Shown: in pieces, positions 1 to 10,932 of the stretch
How the letters are laid out: every line of letters starts with the position of its first letter
Position numbering within the stretch: position 1 is the first letter of the stretch
Assembly: GCA_003279715.1 (NCBI GenBank)
Contig: QCGY01000006.1
Span: 1 to 64,000 of the forward strand
Direction: 5' to 3'
Length of the DNA stretch: 64,000 nucleotides
From: Pelagibacteraceae bacterium AG-390-D18
GTDB taxonomy: Bacteria > Pseudomonadota > Alphaproteobacteria > Pelagibacterales > Pelagibacteraceae
The notes under the pieces: model-generated
The model's input: the letters and a program-made list of their open reading frames with translations, nothing else
The model's database searches: none
What the model was told of the DNA's origin: nothing
Program-made: the position numbers and the translations under genes

Positions 1-245
1 TTAAGAATGATATGGACTTGATATTTACAGACTTAAATGCCTCTAATAATAAAATTGATCTCAAGCAGATGACATCAAATCCTACATGTGTAATTGTTGG
101 CCCCGAAGGAGATTTTTCAGAGAATGAAAGACAAGAGATTCTTAAATTTAAAGGGGTACAACCGATTAAAATTAATGAAAACATTTTAAGGTCTGAAACA
201 GCAGTAATTTCTGCGATATCGATCATAAATTACGCAATTAATTGA
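1..245 (+). CDS. rsmE: 16S rRNA (uracil1498-N3)-methyltransferase RsmE, 3' part
   Basis: This is the C-terminal part of RsmE, cut by the window edge; the frame is open to base 3 and ends in TGA at 243-245. RsmE methylates N3 of U1498 in 16S rRNA using S-adenosylmethionine. The visible part has the SPOUT-class signature VGPEGDFSENE followed by the ILRSETA segment, which forms the knotted SAM site. About 80 residues are present, roughly the last third of a normal RsmE. The cox operon starts 60 bases downstream on the same strand. Confidence 0.9.
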   Translation, partial: KNDMDLIFTDLNASNNKIDLKQMTSNPTCVIVGPEGDFSENERQEILKFKGVQPIKINENILRSETAVISAISIINYAIN

Positions 246-305
246 TATTTTGTCGCTAAAAGTAAAGTGTATTTTTTTAAAAGACGATCTATATAGGGTA
301 AAAAA

Positions 306-2757
<2,452 letters not shown>

Positions 2758-2787
2758 TAATTTTTTAGATTTTTAAACTAAGAATTA

Positions 2788-3699
2788 ATGATTAAGTCAA
2801 AACTAAAGAATAGAAACTTAAGTCAGGAAGATGTTTTTAATTTTTCTGAACTTTTTAAACTAATGAAGCCAAGAGTAATGTCATTAGTTATCTTTACTTG
2901 TGCTGTTGGTTTATTGATGGCCCCAAACATTGTTCCAACAAAAGATGCTATTATTGGAATTATATTGGTATCAATCGGTGCTGGCGCAGCTGGATCATTA
3001 AATATGTGGTACGAATCTGATCTTGATGCTTTAATGACCAGAACCTGCCTTAGACCAATACCAGCAGGCAAAGTTAATAGGAATCAAGCTCTGGTTTTTG
3101 GAGTTACACTTTCAATATTTTCAGTAATTGCTCTCGATTTCTTTGCTAATAGAATATCAGCTAGTTTATTACTGTTTACTATTTTGTTTTATGTGCTTGT
3201 TTACACAATTTGGTTAAAGAGAAAAACACCACAAAACATAGTTATAGGGGGTGCTGCAGGTGCTTTACCACCAGTTATTGGTTGGACTATAGCTACAAAT
3301 TCTCTTTCGTTAGAGCCTATAACTTTCTTTCTAATAATTTTCTTTTGGACACCATCTCATTTTTGGGCACTAAGCTTATACAAATCAGATGACTACAAAA
3401 AAGCTAAAATTCCAATGCTTCCTTTAACAAATGGAGTAGAAAGCACAAAATTAAATATTTTTATATACTCATTAATTATGCTTCCAGTGATTGTTTTGCC
3501 TTACTCAATTGGTTTTGTTAGTTTAGTATTTTTAATTCCATCTTTAATTTTAACCTTATATTATAATTATTTATGTTTTGAACTTTACAATTTTAAAAAG
3601 AATAAATTTAATGCAAAAAAAGCAAAAACTATTTTCGGATATTCAATTTTATATTTATTTCTGATATTTGTTCTTTTTTTAATAGATAAAATCTTATGA
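2788..3699 (+). CDS. ctaB: Protoheme IX farnesyltransferase (haem O synthase)
   Basis: CtaB/Cox10 adds a farnesyl group to haem b to make haem O, the precursor of haem A for subunit I. The 303-residue polytopic protein belongs to the UbiA prenyltransferase family. The prenyl-diphosphate motif NMWYESDLDALMTRT followed by RPIPAG is near residues 71-92, and a second conserved region TPSHFWALSLYKSDDY lies near 189-204. The stop codon overlaps the start of the next small gene (ATGA), indicating translational coupling. Confidence 0.95.
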   Translation: MIKSKLKNRNLSQEDVFNFSELFKLMKPRVMSLVIFTCAVGLLMAPNIVPTKDAIIGIILVSIGAGAAGSLNMWYESDLDALMTRTCLRPIPAGKVNRNQALVFGVTLSIFSVIALDFFANRISASLLLFTILFYVLVYTIWLKRKTPQNIVIGGAAGALPPVIGWTIATNSLSLEPITFFLIIFFWTPSHFWALSLYKSDDYKKAKIPMLPLTNGVESTKLNIFIYSLIMLPVIVLPYSIGFVSLVFLIPSLILTLYYNYLCFELYNFKKNKFNAKKAKTIFGYSILYLFLIFVLFLIDKIL

Positions 3700-3821
3700 T
3701 GACACCTGACAAAAAAACTAAGAAGAAAAACATTTTAACAGCAGTAGCAATTTTAGCATTTATGGTTTTTCTGTTTGTCTTTACTCTTTATAATGTAGGT
3801 GTTTTTGATAGGCAGTTATGA
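3696..3821 (+). CDS. 41-residue single-helix membrane protein in the cox operon (CoxF-like)
   Basis: A short reading frame starts with tandem ATG codons (3696 and 3699) and ends TGA at 3819-3821. It overlaps ctaB upstream by four bases and ctaG downstream by four bases, so it fills the whole gap between them. The product starts MMTPDKKTKKKN, has one hydrophobic helix of about 20 residues (ILTAVAILAFMVFLFVFTLY) and ends NVGVFDRQL. Alphaproteobacterial cox operons often carry a small membrane ORF here, sometimes called coxF, thought to help oxidase assembly. Position and topology support that reading; I cannot show sequence homology by eye. Confidence 0.75.
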   Translation: MMTPDKKTKKKNILTAVAILAFMVFLFVFTLYNVGVFDRQL

Positions 3822-4351
3822 TGAAAAAAAAAACTTTAACACCAGTTTTATTGGGAGGTATTTTTTTTCTAATGCTTGGTCTTTCTTTTGCAGCAGTTCC
3901 GCTTTATGACATGTTTTGTCGAATAACTGGATTTGGAGGAACTACACAAGTATCTAAAGAAGCACCAAATATTATATTGGATAAAGTTGTAAGTGTTAGA
4001 TTTGATACTAATGTAAATAACCTTGAATGGGATTTTAAAGCAAAATCAAATGTTATGGACGTTAAGGTTGGTCAAGTTAATAGAATAGAGTTTGAAGTCG
4101 AAAATTATGGAGATGACACTACTTATGGAGTGGCAAGTTTTAATGTTTCACCGGCAAGTTTTGGTAAATATTATAGTAAATTAGGTTGTTTTTGTTTTGA
4201 AAAACAAGCTCTTAAAGCTGGTGAGAAGGCTACTTACATAATGACTTTTTATTTAGACCCTGAGCTTGTGAATGATCCAACTACAAAAAATCTACAAGAT
4301 GTAACTATGTCGTACACTTTTTTCTCGACAGATTACTATAAACAATCATAA
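3818..4351 (+). CDS. ctaG: Cytochrome c oxidase assembly protein CtaG/Cox11
   Basis: CtaG/Cox11 is a membrane-anchored copper chaperone that delivers copper to the CuB site of subunit I. The 177-residue protein has an N-terminal membrane helix (about 8-30), the family motif AAVPLYDMFCRITGFGGT, and a periplasmic immunoglobulin-like domain carrying the copper-binding CFCF motif in LGCFCFEKQ. The start overlaps the stop of the preceding small gene by four bases. Length and motifs are normal for the family. Confidence 0.96.
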   Translation: MMKKKTLTPVLLGGIFFLMLGLSFAAVPLYDMFCRITGFGGTTQVSKEAPNIILDKVVSVRFDTNVNNLEWDFKAKSNVMDVKVGQVNRIEFEVENYGDDTTYGVASFNVSPASFGKYYSKLGCFCFEKQALKAGEKATYIMTFYLDPELVNDPTTKNLQDVTMSYTFFSTDYYKQS

Positions 4352-4360
4352 TCACGAAAA

Positions 4361-5149
4361 ATGTCAGCTGAAAAAAAACATGATTACCACTTAGTAGACC
4401 CAAGTCCTTGGCCTATCTACGTTTCATTCTCTTGCTTGGTATTAGCAATTGGAACGATATTTTATATGCATAACGATGTTTCGTGGGGCATGTACCTTGG
4501 CTTAGCTTTAGTTTTTTATGGTGCTTATATGTGGTTTAGAGATGTGGTAATAGAAGCAGAACATCAAGGTCATCATACACCTGTTGTACAAATTCATCAT
4601 AGATACGGAATGACTTTATTTATTGCATCAGAAGTAATGTTTTTTGTTGCATGGTTTTGGGCTTATTTTGACATTAGTTTATTTCCAAATGAATTTGTTG
4701 GAAACGTTTGGCCACCAAAAGATATAGAAACTTTTGATCCTTGGGATATTCCATTAATAAACACACTTGTTTTGTTACTTTCTGGAACAACAGTGACTTG
4801 GTCACATCATTCGTTAATAGAGGGTGATAGGAAAGGATTTATTCAAGGTTTAACACTAACAGTTATTCTAGGTTTCTTTTTTACTTTACTACAAGCTTAT
4901 GAATACCATCATGCCACATTTGATTACTCAGGTCATATATATGGAGCTGTGTTTTATATGGCAACAGGTTTTCATGGATTTCACGTTATCATTGGAACAA
5001 TATTTTTAGCTGTATGTTTAGCTAGAGCTAAAAAAGGACATTTTACAAAAGATCATCATTTTGGATTTGAGGCAGCTGCATGGTACTGGCATTTTGTAGA
5101 TGTAGTTTGGCTATTCTTATTTGCAGCAATATATGTTTGGGGAAGTTAA
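4361..5149 (+). CDS. coxC: Cytochrome c oxidase subunit III
   Basis: Subunit III of the aa3 oxidase, a seven-helix membrane protein that stabilises the catalytic core and proton uptake. The 262-residue sequence starts AEKKHDYHLVDPSPWP, a typical N-terminus, and has the conserved ASEVMFFVAWFWAYF segment, the TVTWSHH motif, GFHGFHVIIGT and a C-terminal AAWYWHFVDVVWLFLF. It follows ctaG after nine bases and precedes the SURF1 gene. Confidence 0.97.
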   Translation: MSAEKKHDYHLVDPSPWPIYVSFSCLVLAIGTIFYMHNDVSWGMYLGLALVFYGAYMWFRDVVIEAEHQGHHTPVVQIHHRYGMTLFIASEVMFFVAWFWAYFDISLFPNEFVGNVWPPKDIETFDPWDIPLINTLVLLLSGTTVTWSHHSLIEGDRKGFIQGLTLTVILGFFFTLLQAYEYHHATFDYSGHIYGAVFYMATGFHGFHVIIGTIFLAVCLARAKKGHFTKDHHFGFEAAAWYWHFVDVVWLFLFAAIYVWGS

Positions 5150-5159
5150 TAATTAACTC

Positions 5160-5813
5160 TTGAAGAATAAGTTTCTATTTTCGGTTTTTGTTTATTTTAT
5201 AATTTTAGTTTTAATATCATTAGGTTCTTGGCAACTTTACAGACTAAATTGGAAATTAAATTTAATATCAGAAATTAACAGTTCTTTAAAAAATGATCCA
5301 GTTGAATTATCAAAATTAAATAAAAAAAATTATTTGAGAATAAGAACTTCAGGTACAATTGATTTTGATAAGCAAATATATTTATATAATTTAAATGATA
5401 GTGGAAAACCTGGATTTGAAGTAATTAATCCTATTTTAATAGGTAATGAAAATTATTTAATTAATAGAGGTTGGATACCTTTTGATAAAAAAGATAAAGT
5501 AGAGATTAATATTTTAGATACAAATGCTATAATTGGAACATTAAAAACTCAATCAAAAGCAAACTCATTTAAGCCTGACAATGACATTAATAAAAACTAC
5601 TGGTTTACTTTAAATAGGGAGGATATTTTTTCATACACTGGAAAAAATTTTTCTAAATATATAATATATTTAAATGGAGATTATAAAGCTCCAAAACCTA
5701 AAGTGATTACTGCTAACATTTCAAACAACCATAAAAAGTATGCAATTACTTGGTTTTCAATGGCGATTTCAATTCTTTTAATATATTTATATTTTAGGAA
5801 AAAAAATTATTAG
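5160..5813 (+). CDS. SURF1 family oxidase assembly protein
   Basis: SURF1/Shy1 proteins help insert haem A into oxidase subunit I. The 217-residue sequence has the family layout of two membrane helices, one at each end, around a periplasmic domain. Recognisable pieces are LGSWQLYRLNWK near residue 21, the NRGWIPFDKK segment near 100 and the C-terminal helix preceded by NNHKKYAITWFSMA. The start is TTG at 5160, ten bases after coxC; no ATG fits the N-terminal helix. The thrC start follows immediately after the stop. Confidence 0.9.
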   Translation: MKNKFLFSVFVYFIILVLISLGSWQLYRLNWKLNLISEINSSLKNDPVELSKLNKKNYLRIRTSGTIDFDKQIYLYNLNDSGKPGFEVINPILIGNENYLINRGWIPFDKKDKVEINILDTNAIIGTLKTQSKANSFKPDNDINKNYWFTLNREDIFSYTGKNFSKYIIYLNGDYKAPKPKVITANISNNHKKYAITWFSMAISILLIYLYFRKKNY

Positions 5814-7193
5814 ATGAAATATATAAGTACCAGAAATAATAAAAAAACGTTTGAATTTAAAGATGTTTTTATAAAAGGACTGGGAGATGATGGCGGTCTA
5901 TTTATACCAGAGTCACTCAGCAAATATAGTGAGACAGAAATTAGTAGCTTTACAAATCTTGAATACAATGATTTGGCAAAAAAAATTATTTCTACTTTCA
6001 TTGGTGATTTCATGAGCGAAAATGATTTAAGTAATATTATTGATAAATCTTATTCAGTATTTAGAAAAAAAAATGTTGTTAATCTTATAAAAGTTGGTGA
6101 TAGATCTGTGCTTGAGTTGTTTCATGGACCTACATTAGCTTTTAAAGATATTGCAATGCAACTTTTAGGAAATTTTTATGAGTATTACCTTAATAACGAA
6201 AACCAAAAAATTAATATTGTTGTGGCAACTTCAGGAGACACAGGAGCAGCAGCAATAGATGCTATTAAGGGTAAGAAAAATGTTAATATTTTTGTTCTTC
6301 ATCCGCACAATCGTGTTTCTTCAGTTCAAAGAAAATTAATGACAACTGGAAAAGATCAGAATGTATTTAATATTGCAATTAATGGAAACTTTGATGACTG
6401 TCAAAATCTAGTTAAATCAATGTTTGCAGACAAGAACTTCTCAAATGAAATTAAAATGTCAGGGGTTAACTCTATAAATTGGGCAAGAATTATTGCGCAG
6501 AGTGTATATTATTTTTATAGCTATTTTTTAATAGAAGATAAGGATAGGCCCATAAATTTTTCTGTTCCTACTGGGAATTTTGGAGATGTGTACGCTGGAT
6601 ATTTAGCAAAAAAAATGGGCCTTCCTATTAACAAATTAATTGTTGCAACTAATCAAAATGATATTTTACATAGAGCAATTTCAAAAGGGAGTTATGAGGT
6701 AGAAAAAGTTGCAGAAACTATTTCCCCAAGCATGGATATACAAATCGCAAGTAATTTTGAAAGACTTATCTACGATTTAAATAATGGTGACGATACAGAA
6801 ACCATTAAAGTAATGAGTGATATTAAAGAAAAGGGTAAGTATATAATAGACCATGAAAAATTAGATAAAATTAATACTAATTTTTTGTCATCTAAAATGA
6901 GTGAAGATGAAATTTTAAAAACTATTGAATTAGTTTATAAAAAATTTGACGTAGTTTTAGATCCTCATAGTGCGATAGGTTATGGAGCTTTTGATAAAGT
7001 GAATATAACTGGAAACAATATAGTTTTAGCTACAGCTCATCCTTGCAAGTTTCCTGATGCAATAAAAAATGCTATAGACTTAAATGCTGAACTACCAAAA
7101 GAACTAATCTATATTTTGAATGAAAAAGAAAATTATAAAATTATTGAGAATAATATTGATGAAGTAAAAAAACATATAAAAGAAAGAATTTAA
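5814..7193 (+). CDS. thrC: Threonine synthase
   Basis: PLP enzyme that converts O-phosphohomoserine to threonine. At 459 residues it matches the longer form of the family. The PLP lysine is K111 in FHGPTLAFKD, the phosphate-binding region is ATSGDTGAAA, and SVPTGNFGDVYAGY is the later conserved loop. It abuts the SURF1 gene with no spacer and shares one base with the next gene (TAATG). The partner gene thrB (homoserine kinase) lies nearby on the opposite strand at 8095-9060. Confidence 0.97.
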   Translation: MKYISTRNNKKTFEFKDVFIKGLGDDGGLFIPESLSKYSETEISSFTNLEYNDLAKKIISTFIGDFMSENDLSNIIDKSYSVFRKKNVVNLIKVGDRSVLELFHGPTLAFKDIAMQLLGNFYEYYLNNENQKINIVVATSGDTGAAAIDAIKGKKNVNIFVLHPHNRVSSVQRKLMTTGKDQNVFNIAINGNFDDCQNLVKSMFADKNFSNEIKMSGVNSINWARIIAQSVYYFYSYFLIEDKDRPINFSVPTGNFGDVYAGYLAKKMGLPINKLIVATNQNDILHRAISKGSYEVEKVAETISPSMDIQIASNFERLIYDLNNGDDTETIKVMSDIKEKGKYIIDHEKLDKINTNFLSSKMSEDEILKTIELVYKKFDVVLDPHSAIGYGAFDKVNITGNNIVLATAHPCKFPDAIKNAIDLNAELPKELIYILNEKENYKIIENNIDEVKKHIKERI

Positions 7194-7678
7194 TGAATAT
7201 AAAAGAAAATGACAATCTACCAAACTCTGAAGTTTTTATTCTAGAAGAAGGAGAACCAATTAAAAAGAATATTGAAAATTTATTTAAAAATAAAAAAGTA
7301 GTAATGTTTGGCCTACCAGGTGCATATACCTCGGTGTGTTCTGCAAAACATTTGCCTGGCTATGTCAATATGTTTGAAAAATACAAAGAAAAAGGAGTTG
7401 ACCAAATTATTTGTATTTCAGTAAATGATCCATTCGTAATGAATGCGTGGGGCAAAGAGAACAATGTAGAAAGCAAAATTTTAATGATGGGAGATCCTTT
7501 TTTAAATTTTACCAAGGCAATAGGTGCAGATGTAGATAAAAGTGCCAGAGGTCTTGGTATTAGATCAAATAGATACGCTATGCTAGTTGATGATATGAAG
7601 GTTATTAAATTACAGGAAGAAAATGATACAGGTTCTTGTGAAATTTCAGCAGCTGAAAACTTCTTAAAATTATTTTAA
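7193..7678 (+). CDS. Peroxiredoxin (Prx5-like, AhpC/TSA fold)
   Basis: Thiol peroxidase that reduces hydrogen peroxide and organic peroxides. The 161-residue protein carries the Prx5-type active site LPGAYTSVCSAKHLPGY, with the peroxidatic cysteine at C49. A further cysteine lies in IICISVND and one near the end in GSCEISAAENF; which one resolves the sulfenic acid cannot be told from sequence alone. Its start overlaps the thrC stop by one base and its end overlaps the convergent rnhA end by nine bases. Confidence 0.93.
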   Translation: MNIKENDNLPNSEVFILEEGEPIKKNIENLFKNKKVVMFGLPGAYTSVCSAKHLPGYVNMFEKYKEKGVDQIICISVNDPFVMNAWGKENNVESKILMMGDPFLNFTKAIGADVDKSARGLGIRSNRYAMLVDDMKVIKLQEENDTGSCEISAAENFLKLF

Positions 7679-8095
7679 AATTGCCGCTTTTTTAGCCAAT
7701 TGGTCAACTTTTTCGTTCATTGTATTGCCAGCATGAGCTTTTACCCAATTCCATTTAACATCTAAAGTTTCATTCAAATTGTAAAGTTCGACCCAAAGAT
7801 CTTTATTTTTTACATCCTCTTTTTTTGAAGTTTTCCAGTTGTTTAGAACCCACTTATTAATCCAATCAGTTATTCCAAGCTTTACATATTGAGAATCTGT
7901 ATAGATTTCAATTTGTTCATTTTGTTTCATTTGTTTCAAAGCATTAATGGGAGCTAAAAGCTCCATTCTATTATTTGTGGTATCTCTTTCACTTCCACTA
8001 ATCTCTTTAGTTTCACCATCTATATTTATAATTGCTGCCCAACCTCCATCTCCAGGATTTCTTAAGCATGAACCATCTGTGTAAATCTTAATCAT
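7670..8095 (-). CDS. rnhA: Ribonuclease HI
   Basis: RNase HI cuts the RNA strand of RNA-DNA hybrids. The 141-residue protein has the complete acidic active site: D7 in IYTDGSCLRNPG, E45 in NNRMELLAP, an aspartate in IYTDSQYVK and the last aspartate in NEKVDQLAKKA, with the catalytic-loop histidine in VKAHAGN. It is the last gene of the long minus-strand run and shares one base with the thrB stop. A separate RNase HII gene is present at 23630-24202. Confidence 0.97.
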   Translation of the reverse strand: MIKIYTDGSCLRNPGDGGWAAIINIDGETKEISGSERDTTNNRMELLAPINALKQMKQNEQIEIYTDSQYVKLGITDWINKWVLNNWKTSKKEDVKNKDLWVELYNLNETLDVKWNWVKAHAGNTMNEKVDQLAKKAAILK

Positions 8096-9060
8096 TAAAT
8101 TAAATAATCTTTATAAGAAATCAAACTGTTATGTGTAATAAGCTTCTGATAATATTCATTAGGATCTTTAATTTTTATTAATGCAGTTTTGGGTGTATTT
8201 GAATAATCATAAAGTCTAGTAAGTAAATATCTCATTGCAGCACCTCGACACAAAATATTTAATGATTTTTTTTCATTAAGAGAAATTTTTTTAATACTCT
8301 CATATCCTCTAATTAAATTTTTTATTTTTAATTTATCAATTTTAAATTTTGATTTTTTTTTATCAAAACAAAGTGCATTAATACAAATAGCTAATTCGTA
8401 CATAAAATAATCATTTGCAGCAAAATAAAAATCAATAATCCCTGAAAGTTTATTATTTTTAAAAAAAATATTATCTATAAATAAATCACCATGAATAATC
8501 CCATTTGGTAATTTTTTTGGCCAGTTTTTTTTAATGTCTTTTAGATTATTTTTTAAAAATTTTTCTAAATTATTAAACTTCTTAGTTTTAAATTTTATAC
8601 TTTTAAGTAAAGGATCTAAATTTTTAATACCCATAGAGTTTTTTCTAGTTATTTTAATATTTTTAGTAATAGAGTGCATTTGTGCAATTATCTTACCAAT
8701 TTCAAAACAATTTTTTAAATTAAGTTTATCTTTATCTTTTCCTTGCAGGAAAGAAACGATGCATGCAGTTTTATTTTTTAATTTTATTAAATAGCTCCCG
8801 TTATTATTTTTTAAAGGTTTAGGGCAATTAATCTTAGAATCGTTTAATTTATCCATTAATTTCATGAAAAAAGGGATTTCTTTATTGGAAACTCTTTTTT
8901 CAAAAATTGTTAATATAAATTTATTATTTTTTGATTTTAATAAATAATTTGTATTTTCAATTCCCTTTTTAATACCCTGAAAACTAATAATTTTTTCAAT
9001 ATCAAACTTTTTATTTATTATAGAAATATCTTCTTTATTTATTTTTGTATAAACAGCCAT
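8095..9060 (-). CDS. thrB: Homoserine kinase (APH-fold ThrB)
   Basis: Phosphorylates homoserine to O-phosphohomoserine, the ThrC substrate. The 321-residue sequence belongs to the aminoglycoside-phosphotransferase fold form of ThrB found in proteobacteria, not the GHMP form. Evidence: an N-terminal IENTNYLLKS segment, the catalytic loop IIHGDLFIDNIFF and the metal-binding GIIDFYFA motif, plus YELAICINALCF. It is immediately downstream of ispH with no spacer. The base composition is very AT-rich, with many lysines and asparagines. Confidence 0.93.
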   Translation of the reverse strand: MAVYTKINKEDISIINKKFDIEKIISFQGIKKGIENTNYLLKSKNNKFILTIFEKRVSNKEIPFFMKLMDKLNDSKINCPKPLKNNNGSYLIKLKNKTACIVSFLQGKDKDKLNLKNCFEIGKIIAQMHSITKNIKITRKNSMGIKNLDPLLKSIKFKTKKFNNLEKFLKNNLKDIKKNWPKKLPNGIIHGDLFIDNIFFKNNKLSGIIDFYFAANDYFMYELAICINALCFDKKKSKFKIDKLKIKNLIRGYESIKKISLNEKKSLNILCRGAAMRYLLTRLYDYSNTPKTALIKIKDPNEYYQKLITHNSLISYKDYLI

Positions 9061-10005
9061 TTAATTTAATTTTTTTGGGATTTTAAATACTACGTTTTCT
9101 TTAATTATTTCTACTTCATCTATACTTATAGTAAATCTATTTTTTAAATCATTAATAAAATTTTTTACCAAAATTTCTGGTGCTGATGCACCAGATGAAA
9201 TTCCAATAGTATTTGAGTTTTGAATTTGATCATATGGAATTTTGCTTTCAGAATGAATTAGTATTGAGTTAATACAGCCTGACTTTTTAGCTACCTCAAC
9301 AAGTCTTACGGAGTTAGAAGAGTTTCTGCTGCCAATTACAAAAAACATATCACATTTTTTTGCAATTTTTTTAACAGCCATTTGTCTATTAGTAGTTGCA
9401 TAACAAATATCTTCTTTTGATGGTTCACGTATATCTGGAAATCTATTTTTTAAAATTTTTATCATCTCATGGGTGTCATCTACAGATAAAGTTGTTTGTG
9501 TGACAAATGCTATTTTTTTATCTTCATTATATTTATAATTTTTTGCTTCATTTTCATTTTGAATAAGATCAATAGCTCCAATAGGCAATTGACCCATTGT
9601 GCCTACGACTTCAGGATGATTTTGATGACCTATTAATATTATGTGATATCCAGCTTTATTAAGATTTTCAGCTTCTCTATGTACTTTAGAAACCAATGGA
9701 CAAGTAGCATCCACATAAGTCATTTTATAATTTTTTGCATCATCAGGAATTTTTTTTGGAACTCCATGAGCGGAAAAAATAACTGGTCTTGATTTGTCTT
9801 TAATTTCTTCAAGTTCTTCAACAAATACTGCACCTTTATTCTTTAAATCATCAACAACATATTTGTTGTGAACAATTTCGTGACGAACATAAACGGGAGC
9901 TCCATATTTTTGAATTGATTTTTCAACAATTTCGATAGCCCTTTCTACACCAGCACAAAACCCACGTGGCGCAGATAACAAAATTTTTAATTGTTTATTT
10001 TTCAT
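9061..10005 (-). CDS. ispH: 4-hydroxy-3-methylbut-2-enyl diphosphate reductase
   Basis: IspH/LytB is the final enzyme of the MEP pathway, reducing HMBPP to IPP and DMAPP with an iron-sulfur cluster. The 314-residue protein shows the three cluster cysteines in SAPRGFCAGVERA, DATCPLVSKVH and DICYATTNRQ, and the conserved HEIVHN and SAHGVP motifs. Its start lies inside the end of blh (11-base overlap), so it is translationally coupled to the retinal cluster that consumes its products. Confidence 0.97.
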   Translation of the reverse strand: MKNKQLKILLSAPRGFCAGVERAIEIVEKSIQKYGAPVYVRHEIVHNKYVVDDLKNKGAVFVEELEEIKDKSRPVIFSAHGVPKKIPDDAKNYKMTYVDATCPLVSKVHREAENLNKAGYHIILIGHQNHPEVVGTMGQLPIGAIDLIQNENEAKNYKYNEDKKIAFVTQTTLSVDDTHEMIKILKNRFPDIREPSKEDICYATTNRQMAVKKIAKKCDMFFVIGSRNSSNSVRLVEVAKKSGCINSILIHSESKIPYDQIQNSNTIGISSGASAPEILVKNFINDLKNRFTISIDEVEIIKENVVFKIPKKLN

Positions 10006-10930
10006 TTTTTTCGAGAAAATATTCCAGCAATATATGTGGAAAGGTTAAAGACGCCAAACCTATAAATATTATTTTTAATATTGAGCTATCAAAATCATAG
10101 TTATTATTTAATAGATAAAGACCAATTAAGCAAAAAATAGCAGTTAAAACAGTTAAAGGTAAAGCTTTTTGGCCAAATACCTTCAGACCATTTTTAAAAT
10201 CATTTTTGTCTATTTCGTAAATAAGCGTAATGCTGTGTCTAATTGAATGTAAAAAACAAAAATAAACTGTAAATGCTATTAAAGGTGCTAGATAATAATT
10301 TAAGACCAAAATAGAAAAATAATCAAAAAAAACAATAAATTTTTTAATCTCAAATTTTCTTAAAAATAAAAAAATACTAGATAAGGAGCTTAAAATAATT
10401 GCTATGGGCAATATCTTATTAACTTCTATAAATTCCAAAGTAGAGTAAAAAATTTCATTATCAACTAATAACAATTTAAAAATAGCCACTGTTTCTTCAA
10501 AATGAAAAAACATTGGCGCTATAATTATTAATAAACCTTTAAAGAAAAAAAGTAATTGATTAAAATAAGAATTTTCATTTATTAAAAATTGAGTATCTTC
10601 TTTTCCAAAATGATAAGAGGCAACAAGTAAAAAAATCATCAAAGAAATGAAAGGTATTATTGTCCATATAATTATAACCAAAATAGCAATTAAAATGTAT
10701 GAGAAATAAAAGATAGAAATTTTATTAATATTAAGAATATTAAAAAGTCTTTTACCCTTAACGTGGTCTAAAGATCCATGAGATACGCCAATAGTTAAAA
10801 TTAATAATAAACATATTAATGGAGAGATATTAAAATTGTTTAATTTAAAAATTATTATTGAAAAAATGTTTGAAAATAAAAAAAAAATAAAAGAATGAGT
10901 TAGATTTATTTTTTTTATTTCATTATTCAT
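9995..10930 (-). CDS. blh: Brp/Blh family beta-carotene 15,15'-dioxygenase
   Basis: Blh cleaves beta-carotene into two retinal molecules, the chromophore of proteorhodopsin. The 311-residue polytopic membrane protein keeps the family histidine motifs: GVSHGSLDHVKG near residue 48, ASYHFGKEDTQF near 104 and FLHSIRHS in the C-terminal half, expected iron ligands. It follows crtY after two bases and overlaps ispH. No opsin gene is in the window, so its use for proteorhodopsin is inferred from the family. Confidence 0.93.
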   Translation of the reverse strand: MNNEIKKINLTHSFIFFLFSNIFSIIIFKLNNFNISPLICLLLILTIGVSHGSLDHVKGKRLFNILNINKISIFYFSYILIAILVIIIWTIIPFISLMIFLLVASYHFGKEDTQFLINENSYFNQLLFFFKGLLIIIAPMFFHFEETVAIFKLLLVDNEIFYSTLEFIEVNKILPIAIILSSLSSIFLFLRKFEIKKFIVFFDYFSILVLNYYLAPLIAFTVYFCFLHSIRHSITLIYEIDKNDFKNGLKVFGQKALPLTVLTAIFCLIGLYLLNNNYDFDSSILKIIFIGLASLTFPHILLEYFLEKNEK

Positions 10931-10932
10931 AT

